Positions 10,601 to 22,600 of a stretch of 64,000 bases of DNA are shown here, piece by piece. The notes beneath the pieces were generated by a model. That model saw nothing but the letters and a program-made list of their open reading frames with translations. It was not told where the DNA came from and ran no database searches. Source of the stretch: Telmatactis stephensoni (lineage: Eukaryota > Cnidaria > Anthozoa > Actiniaria > Isophelliidae). Position numbers and translations under genes: made by a program. Location of the stretch: assembly GCA_029948255.1 (NCBI GenBank), contig JALIZF010001804.1, positions 682,001 through 746,000 on the forward strand, read 5' to 3'. Numbering within the stretch: position 1 is the stretch's first letter; each line of letters starts with the position of its first letter.

Positions 10601-13600
10601 TTAGGTGCCCACGATGTTGACCCTGAAGATGTAAAAACACTAAAAGGTAATGATTTAGATTATTTACTTTTCATTGCTCTATTTGTCAATGTAAAGTTAT
10701 TAAAATATCTTTTCTATGTTGAAGCGTTATTCAGCAAACTGGAAGAGGAAATAGATAAAATTCCACTTCCAAAGGAAGGAGGACAGTCATTTCCTTCAAG
10801 GTACGAAAAACACCACCAATTGGGTGATGTCAGAAGTTTGCAGATAGATTGTAAGTAGGTTGTTGGTAGGGTGTGACAGTAGGTTGTTGGTAGGTTGTTG
10901 GTAAGGTGTCAGTAGGTTGTTAGTAGGATATCAGTAGGTTGTTGGTAGGGTGTCATTAGGTTGTTGGTAGGGTGTCAGTAGGTTGTTGATAGGGTATCAG
11001 TAGGTTGTTGGTAAGGTGTCAGTAGGTTGTTGGTAGGGTATCAGTAGGTTGTTGGTAGGGTATCAGTGGGTGGTAGGGTATCAGTAGGCTGTTGGTAGGA
11101 TGTCAGTAGGTTGTTAGTAGGGTATCAGTAAGTTGTCAGTAAGGTATCAGTAGGTTGTTGGTAGGGTATCAGTGGGTGGTAAGGTATCAGTAGGTTGTTG
11201 GTAGGGTGTCAATAGGTTGTTGGTAGGGTGTCATTAGGTTGTTGGTGGGGTGTCAGTAGACTGTTGATAGGATGTCAGTAGGTTGTTGGTAGGGTGTCAG
11301 TAGGTTGTTGGTAGGGTATCAGTAGGTTGTTGGTAGGGTGTCAGTAGGTTGTTAGTAGGGTATCAGTAGGTTGTTGGTAGGGTATCAGTGGGTGGTAGGG
11401 TATCAGTAGGTTGTTGGTAGGGTGTCAATAGGCTGTTGGTAGGGTACCAATAGGTTGTTCATTTGTCAGTAGTTTATTGGTAGGATGGTAGTAGGTTTTC
11501 AGTACATGTAGGGTTTTATTTTTAACAGGTTGATGGGTTGATGATACAATATCTGTACTTTGTCCAAGTATTGTTTGAGATGGGAATGTATGTCAACATA
11601 CTTTGTATTGAATGTTATTTTTTTAGCTTCATGTTTGAACTGATGTCAAGATGTGGAATTACATCATCCAGCAAAGAAAATGTTTTAGAACTACTAGGCA
11701 AACTCAATCCTATTCTTGCTAGTGGTATGTCAACAATTATTAATGCTTGAACTTTTACTACACAAAAAGGAGTGTGATAATTTTGCTGTATACTATCATT
11801 AGAAAACATGTAAATTGGAGAAGATTTCAGGTACATTCATAAAACAAAGGAAGTTTTTTTTGGTGTTACCTAAAATCATTTCTTGGACTATTATCTCTTA
11901 GTGCTTCAACAAGTGAAGTGGATAAGGTGGATAAGTAATATAGCCAACTGGTTTTCCTCCTTGCCAGTTGGGATTCTTAAACACTTTATGTTTCTTTACC
12001 AATTATCAGTGTGTATTTATTTCAGGATTTGAGGACCAAGGTTGGGAAAAAGCTTTGCTTTACCTGTTATGTCCTCGTTAAACAAAGAGTCTTTTATTTG
12101 TTTCTAGCATGTTCTGTGCTGTAGGTGATAGTTGCACAAGCAAACTATAGTCATTGCATGCATTAATTAGCCTACTCAGACATCCTTGGGCTGTCACACA
12201 ATCCTAAGTTTCCCAATTGCCCAAGTACATAATGTAATGCATTGTAACTTGGGGAGCTAATAGCGGTTGTGTGACAACCCAAAAGACATCTACAAAGGAA
12301 GCTATGCATTACACTGATGGTACAGTAATGAGAGTGTGTTCATTGTTTTAGATACAAAAGGTTTGAGGGGAAAACATTTTGCATTATCAAAGTTTGCTGA
12401 TGCTTTACAGGTAATGTATAGTGCACAATTTTAGTTATCAGGGTGCAGATAATAAACCTGTGAAACAGTATTATCTAAAAATAGTACTAGATTACTAAGT
12501 TATCATTATAAAACAAGAATGTTGTACTATTTAGTTTTTAATGCTTTTTGTGGATTTATTGTCTGCCTTTTCAAGAAATAGTATTTGATAGGAAATGCAA
12601 AGCACAAAATTTTAACTGAAATGATATAAAGTATATAATAATTATATAGTCAAGTTTATAGGTAGAGTGCTTACATGATTATTTTTATATGATTCTGTTT
12701 TCGAGCTGATTTCATTTATGCCATTAAGAGACTATAGTAAGATTTTGACCTTACTGAAAGTCCTAACAGTACTTTGAATAGTTTGCATGTCTACTTTCCT
12801 TATCCTAACTGTAATTAAGGGTAGGATATGTCATTGGCATGAGTTCATCAGGAGTGTGTTGGGAGGGAGGCTATTTTAACATCTGTTACAAGCACTTTTT
12901 TCTATTACTGCATGATGTTCAAGCATGAATCATAGCTTCAAATCAAAGATTCCCTTGGTTATATTTTGGGTGCACAATTGTAGCCATTTTCAGCTCATGC
13001 TGGTGGTGAGTGAGCACGCTATCAAAGCATTTGTATGCTTAAACATTTTTATTAGTACATACTTTAAAAGGCAGACGAGCAGTGAGCGTGTGCATGGTGT
13101 GACAAATCTTTGGCATGCATAGTTTTCTCCCTTGTCTTTGCCTTTGTTAATTTTCTGTGTGTATGGAGCTCTGCTTTTGTGCAGCACTCTGCTATAATTA
13201 GTAGTAACAATAACTTAAATGTTTATCTGACTGTTGTTTTTCAAGACGATTTTTAATTGTGAGTCAACTGAAAGTTCTTCCAAGGATCAAAAAGAAATGA
13301 TGGGGAAAGCTAAGTCTTCCAAGGACCAGAAAGAAATTACAGGGAGAGCTAAATCATTTAAGGTCCATAATACTTTGTATTTAATTAATGTGTATTCAAT
13401 CCTCAGGCTAGTTAGTCTCCTTTGTTGCTATTTTTAGGGTTGTCATGCAATGGTTGTGTAATGACTCTAAAAATGGCTGTGGAGGAGACTACAGGCTAGC
13501 TAGTACACTGTTTATCACTGGTGTAGCAGTCCTATACTTATTACAAAAACCTTATTTTGTACACTGCACAACAATTGCAATCAGTAGCCCAATTTCAACA

Positions 13601-16600
13601 TATTGGATGAGTAATAGCAAACAGTGGATGCAAGTCAAGGCTCAAGGGATATGAAATGCTTAATAAGATTTCTCCACTGTCAGACTGGAGCCTAATTGCT
13701 ATAAATTGATCATTCAACCAATGGAGTAGATTTCATATGACTGTGAAAATGGCACTGCACAGTTATGGCACAGTTATGGCAAGAATTTCAAATGTTTTTA
13801 TATACAACATAGCACTGACACATACACGGCATGGTGTAGTACATTTGACACATGAAATCTGCTCCTGTAGATTGACATGAAAGCTTACATGTTATTTTTT
13901 AGGTTTATGTCAAGGTGGAACCAGATTCAAATAAAAAGCAGAAAAAATTGGATGTGTGGACTTCGGGATCAAAGGTTGAGAAAAAAGGTATTAATTGATT
14001 TTTTTTTTTGGGGGGGGGGGGGAATCTGCATAAAAGTACAATAGCATTATTTTAAGTTTATTGCTCACAATGCTCAGTCACTCAACTATATTCCCCCCAC
14101 CCTCCTGCATTCAAGCAGGTACTCTTATACTTTTGAAAGCTGCAATGAAACAAATGACTTGAGGGAATCTGGAATCTAGCACTTGGAATCCAGAATCCAG
14201 CCTTTGGAATCCAGAATCCAATACTTGGACTCTGGAATCCAGCTCGATGGAATCTGGATGCCCGCACTTGGAATCCGGAATCCACACTAGGAATCTGGAA
14301 TCTTGCATCATTCTGGATTCCCTTACATAGGATGAATAATGATATGATAAAATGAGCTCAAAGATTTTCTTTTCAATTTTGTAGGACGTACTCTTAGCTA
14401 CTGGTGTTTTAGTCCTGGACATGCAATGCAAAATCTAATGGCACATGGTGTGCGCACACTTATCTTGACAAGTGGAACATTGTCTCCTTTGTCTTCTTTT
14501 ACTGCAGAACTACAAATGTAAGAACATTTCACATCTTGTATCAATTGTCTACATGGCTGTTGAAATGCAGTAGTGAACCACTGTTGGCTTAACATGGACC
14601 TTGGATGAAATGCAGAAGTTGTTAGTTATTGATAGTTGCATGCCAAGGAAGGGCTGCACATTACCAGTTGGCAATTCTATGGTAAACTGGATAGCTGGAT
14701 GGACTGTAAGGGTTTCTTTCAATACGTCTATCAGTAGATACAAGCAATCACTCATAAGAAACCCTTAATGCAGTCCATCCAGCTATCCAGTTTACCATAG
14801 AGCTGTCAACTGGTAATGTGCTGCCCTTCCTTGATATGCAACTGTCAATAACTGATGACTGCTGAGTTGGGATCCCTGTGCTCCCTAGCAGGAGACTATC
14901 AATCAGTATGCAAGATAATAATTTGCTATTATTTCATTTAGTCCATTTAAAGTCCACCTGGAAAACCCTCATGTTATTGAGAAGCATCAAGTCTGGGTTG
15001 GTGTGGTAAGCAAAGCACCTGATGGAGCCACCTTAAATTCCTCCTTTGAATTCAGGTCAGTTTGGTTTCCAGCCTCAAGTGTTGTGATAAGTTCACAGGA
15101 TGGTGTGTGTACTTATCTCAAGCTTTTCTGAGGTCTCTTTTGGTCAAATCCCATGATATATCACTTCTTGTCTGTATGGCATAGCTGTGTCATAATGTGC
15201 TGGCTGCAAGCAATTTTGCTGTCAAAAAATGGAATCTTTTCCACCTACCTCACACTAAATTAATAGAAATATGAGGTATTCAAATTATGTACAATATTGT
15301 TTAAACTGCAGCTATCTCAGTTATTCTGTCCAACCTCACTTCAATTCTAACCCCATCTTCAAGTGCCAATTTCTGCTGTCTTTTTGTCCCAGATCGACAA
15401 CTGAATACATGACTGGACTTGGTAACACTATTGGTAAGATTACATCATCATTTACATTAATAACTGGTTGTCATAGTAACAAATTCTCTGTACTTTCACA
15501 GCTAATTTTGCACGTACTGTTCCTAATGGCTTACTGGTGTTCTTTCCATCATATCCTGTAATGAATAAGTGTCTTGAACATTGGCAGGTAGGTATAGTTA
15601 TTTAACAAATACATTCCATTTTTCCATGCATCTGTACTCTAATAGATACACAGATGATGTCAAAATGTGGTGAGAACAAAAAAGTAGAACACAAGACAAA
15701 GTCGAGTGCCGTGACTGTTGTTCTCACCACATTTTGATGTCATCTGTGCATCTTTCAGAGTACAGACCCACGGAAAAATGGACTCTATTTGTTTTAAATA
15801 CTATTTATTGAAACATTTCGACCAATAGGAGGACGTGTAAGATTCAGTGATGTCATCTATGCATGTGTACTGTAATTACACACAGTTTTCAACCAATCAG
15901 AGCCTGTGTTATACCAATTAGTGTTACAGGAATTGTATAACTTCTATATTCTAAGATTATAGTGAGCACAGGTTGCATTTTCCCTGCAATGTGATTGGCT
16001 TATTAAATTTGAGTTATAAAATATTAATTTTCTCCTAATGTTCTTGTCATCATGGATACCATAATATCTCTTCCAAATTCTCTAGAGTACAGGAATCTGG
16101 ACACGTATTTCCCAACACAAAGCCTATGTTTGCTGAGCCTAAAGGAAAGGGTGACTTTGTACAGGTATATTAACGTATTTTTACATGTTCAGTTTCATCT
16201 TCGTTTGTTAGCTCATCATTTTATTTTTTATTTCCTTTTTTCCACCAGGCAATGCAAGATTTTTATTCCAAGATCAATGATCCCAATCTCAATGGAGCGA
16301 CATTTTTTGCTGTCTGTAGAGGAAAAGTATGGATTGAATAAGTTTTAGTGAATTTATATACATTGGAAACAAATTGATTACTGAACGTTGATGATAGTTA
16401 GCTGAAATGTTTCACTAAGTGATACTGTAGCATGCTGTAGACTTGTATACCTTTTACTAGACCATCTGCAGCTTCGTTGTTACTGCTTGTTATGCTTTTG
16501 TTGATAATGATGATGATGATAATGATGGTGATGATGATAATCATATTAATGATAATAATTATGATAAATCTAAAATGTCCTTTCTATCAGGTCAGTGAAG

Positions 16601-19600
16601 GACTTGACTTCTCGGATATTAATGGTCGCGCGGTGGTTATCACTGGTCTCCCTTTCCCGCCAAAAATGGATCCAAAGGTAAGAAGACTTCATTACTAATG
16701 AAACGTTAGTTTTTTAGCCCAGACACAAATGCAGCTTTTCTTGCAACGTTTTGCGTAACAGCGATTGCGCCGCTTGTCCACCCTTGCAAACGCTGCGCAC
16801 ATTACATAACTGAGAAAAAGAAGAAGTAGAACTCAATTTCTACTCTGTGCAACTGTTAAGGCAAGGACACACGATGCAGCATTCCTGTGACATTGCGCAC
16901 AACACAGTTGCACCATGTGTCCACCTCTGTAATACGCGCAACAGTTGAAGGGTTAGGATCGCGTTCTATGGCTGCACCATTTCCTTCGCCACTGCACGCA
17001 ACATTGTAAGGATGAACACACGGTGCAACTGTGTTGCGCTCAATGATGCAGAAAATGTTGCATTGATAGAGCCGATGCGCGAAAACGTTATCAAAATAAA
17101 ACTTGATATTGAGGTGCCCACAGCATGGTGGAACTCTGTGTTGCACACAACGTTACTTTGTAGGAAAAGTTGCAGGAAAAATCGTGTGTGCCCGCACTTG
17201 GTGCTATTCTGAACCCTACGTAATCTCATCGAGTTTCTTCTTTGTATCAGGTTAATCTCAAGATGAACTTTTTAGATGAAATGTTACGGAAAGACAAGGG
17301 AGCCTTCAAGGTAACTGAAACTTCTCCCTTGAAGTTTGTCTTTCAGTTAAAAAGGGTCGATATGTTAAATATTGCACTTTAAATCCCCCTAGGGTCTGTC
17401 TGGTCGTGATTGGTACCGTCAACAAGCTTCCCGCGCTGTTAATCAAGCTATTGGACGAGTTATACGTCATCGACAGGACTATGGCGCCATATTGTTATGT
17501 GACGTCAGGTTCACATACCCGGATGCACTTAAACAGCTTCCCTCATGGGTTCGACCGCATGTCAAGATCTTCAAGGAATTTGGTCACGTGCAAAGGGAGC
17601 TTATTCAGTTCTTTAGGAATGCTGATAAAATGGTATGAAAACCATCGGGTATCACGTCAAACCATGGTATTCACGTCCTCAGGGACCCAGGGGGAAAGGG
17701 GGAGGGGAGGGATGAGAAAGGGAAGAAGTGCTAAGGGCCGTCCTCTTTTCCCTTTCCCTTTGTCCTCCCTTGCCCCATTTGGCTCCCCGAGGACGTGGTA
17801 TAGGCTATGTGATAATTTGTTGGACTTCAATACTCTGATATAAGCACAGGCCACTGTAGAGCGAGTGTCTGATGTAGAGTCATTGTAGAAATTGTCGTAG
17901 TAGAAAGACAGACAAGTATAGGTGAGGACATTGTTGAGACTTCACATTGTAACGAAATCATATAGAGACGCAAACATCGCGGCATTTTGAAACGTAGCTT
18001 TTGATAGACATTACATGTATCATCACAGGGGTGGACACGTGATGCAACTGTGTTGCGCGTAATATCTTATCGAGTTTATTTTGTCGAGTTTATGTGAGCG
18101 AACTGAAGATGATTTGTCGTATATAGCAGATTTCGTATGACTGTGACAACAACACCTTCACGGCAGACATTTTTGAATATTTTCATAGAGCAGATTTCGT
18201 ATGAGTGTGAAACGGACCGCGCCGTACCGTGACTGTGTCAGTGCCGTGATATCTATAAAAACATTTGAAATTCCTGCCGTAACCGTTGAGTGACCTTGCG
18301 GTGCCATTTTCACAGTCAGACGAAATCTGCTCTAGACATCACGGCACTGATAAGCACATTTGCACGAAAAATACTCTTTCGCTCCATGAGTATCGTCGTT
18401 GAGAGATTTAACATGTTGACACTGTTCACTGTTAGGTTGATAAAACTGCTATGAAAAACAAACAAAAAGTCAAAGAAGTCGATGTTGACAGTGATATCTC
18501 TTGCCCAGTGCCTACGTCACGGGATACGTCAGAACGTATGTCAGAAAGTGCGATACAGTTTACTCCAAGATGTCCACCCATACAACGGGATGTCCCGAAG
18601 ACCCGCGGGATAGCAACAACAACAATGCCTAAACAACAATGTAAGTTAGTATGCTTCATATTTCATTTTCTTCCCCTTTTCAAGGCTTTTCCCGCGCTAT
18701 TTTGATCATTTATTTCTAGTGGTTTGGTTTTCCTAACCATTTTTTCTTCTTTCTCGTTCATTCATTCTTTTCTTCCAAAGTCTGTGTTCACAGTTCTTTT
18801 TTGTCCATCTATTGATTCACTTATATTTATAACATTTCTCGTTTATTTATTCTTCGTTGACGATTTTGTTGGAAAAGGCGAGGCCTTTCATTGCCTATCA
18901 TTATCTTTATCATTTCTTTTAAAAATTCTTTTAAAAAATCGTTATCTATTTTTTGTCTGTCTGTCTGTTTGTTTTGTTTGTTTGTTTGTTTGTTTGTTTG
19001 TTTGTTTGTTTGTTTGTTTGTTTGTTTGTTTGTTTGTTTGTTTGTTTGTTTGTTTGTTTGTTTGTTTGTTCGTTCGTTTGTTTGTTCTTTCTACTTATTT
19101 TTACTGAATTTTGACTTTTTCTCTCAGCTCGGCCAGCACCCTTAGCACGTTTGTCTGTTCAATACGAATCAACATCTGATTTATGCTTGCCAAAATCACA
19201 AGTCACAAGTCGAACGAGAACCAACCTGGTCGACTCCCTTGCCACGTCAGAGGTAAACCTTTTTTTGTAGTTCGTCACGGACTTTGCTTAAGTTTCACTA
19301 AACGTCTTCCACCAGCCCTTCACGCGCCCTTTCCCCAGAATTTAATAAAAATTCCAATTTACAATTACAGTTACAGTTTATTTCTGTTCATAAATATCAT
19401 TACCAAACAACACGCGCCCGCAAGCAGCAAGCTAGTCTAACTATGATGATTATTCCAGTAGTCCCTTTTAGCTAATAATTTTGGAAGTAACTTAAACATC
19501 GATTTTCCTTGTCTCAGGCAACACAGAATTCGCTGTTATCCAAGCAAGACGATGACGATGTAAGTGGTTTTATGAATCCTTTTCATGACAAAATATGAAG

Positions 19601-22600
19601 CCGACCCCTCTGAGACTTTGTGCGGAGTTCCTTGTGGTAGAGACGGAGGGTTTACCATCTATGCTGTTGATTTTGTCGTTTCATACATAATTAGTGTTGA
19701 TTCAATCGATATGGTAACACTGATATTGTCCTTTTCTTCTTCAGCCAACACTACCATCGATATCCCATTCTATTTTGGATAGACGACAGACTGAGCACAA
19801 ACCAAGAACAAAGAAGGTTTACAAGGTAATAATCACTCATTGATGTAGTCCAGACCCAGGCCTCTTTTTACCCTGCTCCGCTTCGGTAAAACAGAGTCCA
19901 GAAGAACTTGCATGCGCATGCGTTACATGAATCAATCAGACACCGTAAAATTTTGGTGTGACTTGGTTACAAAGCTCTCGTTGAAATTTATCTGAATTAA
20001 ATCAGCTATATAGGGCTCATTTTGAAAACGAATTCATCGAAGCAGTTAAGTATGTCTTCACTTGTACAAAGCACAAGTTTTTACCCAAATTGGAGCAAAT
20101 CCAAGCCCTGTGTGACTTATCAAAAGGCCTTGTAACCAGGTCACACCAAAATTTTACGTTGTCTGATTGGTTCATGTAACGCATGCGCATGCAAGTTCTT
20201 CTGGACTCTGTTTTACCGAAGCGGAGCGGGGTAAAAAGAGGCCTGGGTCTGGACTATCATTGATGCTGAGCTACATGAACCCTCCCACCCTTCCCTTCAA
20301 GGAAAGAGAGGACGAGGGGCGACCTGCACTTCTCGGAAGATTTCACATCCAATTGGTGGGCCACCCCGAGAATCTAAACAAAAGAAACTTTTGATAACGG
20401 CAATGACAACAATAGATTCTCAAACCAATTAGATGACATCTCACAAGGAGGTGCAGATTATCTGTAGGACGAGAAAACTTAGACTTTTACGAAATTTCGT
20501 TGTGAGAATGTTGTTTTATGATAGTTTTTGCTTTTTTACTTTGAAGATTGTGAAGTACAAGTCAGGAGACCTGGCTACTGAAGAAAAGGTCAGTTTGTAT
20601 TTGCATGCATCCAGTAGTTGAGTACACTGGGTGGTAAAGCCCGCCGCACACGTTGAGAAACTGTGTGAGGAAACTGCCACGCGAGGCACTTTTCTCACCG
20701 TGTGCTCTTTTACCTGCTCTATTTTTGGCCCCGCGTACTCAAAGATGCAACGTCTGCGGCAAGAAATGGTCTGAGCTAAGTGCCTCGCGTGGCAGTTTCC
20801 TCACGCAGTTTCTCAATGCGTGCGGCGGGCTTAGGGGTTACTCTGAGGACTGAAGATTTTTGGAGTGGGGAAGGGAAAGTGTCATAATTTGCCTCCTCCG
20901 CAGGCAAATCGTGGGTTTCCTGTGGCAATGCAAATATCTTTCCCCTCTCGTATCCAGTTTTCCCTCTTCTCTGTTACCACAGGCTACCCAATAAAATAAT
21001 TGCCAATCAGTGTATTTTCGAATATCTAGTGTAAAGACTTGCTTTAACGGTGATTAAATGTTTGTGTCTTTGTGATCACGATGAGGCTTGCATCACAAAC
21101 ACAAACCTGAAAATCAGGAGTAAAATCAAGAGGGAGTGTGTTTTTACGAAAACGTTTAACATAGACAAAAAAACATTTTAACTAAACTTTTTTAAACATT
21201 TTTTAAAAGAAAATAGAAAAGTAAAATAGAAAAAAGGAGGAAAAAGAAAAAAAGTTTGCATGGACCCACTGAGAGTCGAACCCACGAACAAAATTAAAAC
21301 TAACCCGGACAATGCATCCAGACACCAGAGGAGCTGAATCATCGCATTGATTTACGGTACGGCTGAAGATTTCGGCCCCAACCCCGTTATCCTTTGGCAG
21401 AACACAAGTTACAACGCTAACCCGGCAAGCCGGGCAAGTGAGGGAGAAATTAGCCGGATCCTAGTCCATTTGTAGCTAATTCCACGCGTTGCGCCACTGC
21501 ATCCTACGGATGACGTAGGAGGCAAATTTTGGTACTTATAGTAGTCCAATCTGAACAATAGCCATTGTTGTGTAAATTTATGTAAAACCATCCTTTGGGA
21601 ATCTCTAAAGCACGGGATGTGTTCTCGAGTTTCTTTATTGACTTCAACGGCGACAATCAATAACTAGTCATTGTGGGTTTTTTTCTGTCCATTTCCCCCT
21701 TTTAATTTTCCCGTAAATTCACAAGAATTGCCGAAAGCTGCCATTGGTGATTGATCGAATGACCTCTCGCTCCCTGGGACGGTATGATTCTCTCTCTCTG
21801 AATTGTCTTTTTCACTCTTTAGAAGCCGGTTGATCAGAAATCACAGAAAGTGAACGCAGCGAAAGAATATGTTATGAAGGTACTTTTACTGAGAATTGAT
21901 GACGATGATGATGATGATGATAATTGTCATGATGTTATTAATAATCTGATGATGCTTGTATTAATGATAATGTCAATATTTGTGCTTACAGTAGTAAAAA
22001 GTGTAGTGTTAATAATATATGCTGGCAGTCGGATTAAAAAATCCCTAAAACCAAGCGTGTTCCAAATAAACGTTTTTCTTTTCCACTCCCAGGTTCGAGA
22101 AGCGCTGAGCAATGACAGTTACAAGGATTTTTCCAAGGTTCTAGTACATTATAAAGAGGTACAAGCTGTCTTCACAGCTCTTGTTATCGTCAAGGTCTAA
22201 ACGTGTTTATGTTTTCGTTCGTTTTAGACTGGCGATTTACAGACTCTCGTGAAAGGCCTGACGCCTTTGTTTGCACAAGACCCAACGATGTACAGTTTGT
22301 TTCTCGGTGAGTTCAGCTTTGTTGTTGTTGGTGGTGCTGCTGCTGCTTTGTTTTGTCTTTTGTTTTGTTTTATCTTTTTTGTTTTGTTTTGTTTTGATTA
22401 TTGTTTTTGCTCATCCGTTCCTTAATTCGCTTTTTCTTTTCCCATTTCTCATTCCATTTCCTTCTTTCTCCGAACTTTAGGAGGTGGTCTGGGGAGTTTC
22501 CCTTCCCCCACCCCATCCCTTACTCCCTTCCCCTCCCTTCTCTTCTTCCTTTCTTATTCTTCTTATTACTTATTAAATTTTATTCTTTTAACAGGTTTCT

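Noticed and set aside
12026..12080. Possible extra RTEL1 exon after ATTTCAG (GATTTGAGGACCAAGG...)
   Set aside because: RTEL1 phases join exactly from 11724 to 12352 without it, it has no matching donor, and it adds nothing alignable to the family.
16086..16164. RTEL1 exon 19 starting right after TCTCTAG at 16085
   Set aside because: That start shifts the frame and meets a TGA. The next acceptor, GTACAG at 16092, keeps frame and gives the expected protein.
18724..19145. Hydrophobic repeat protein FVCLFVCL
   Set aside because: Translation of the (TTTG)n microsatellite inside RTEL1 intron 24.
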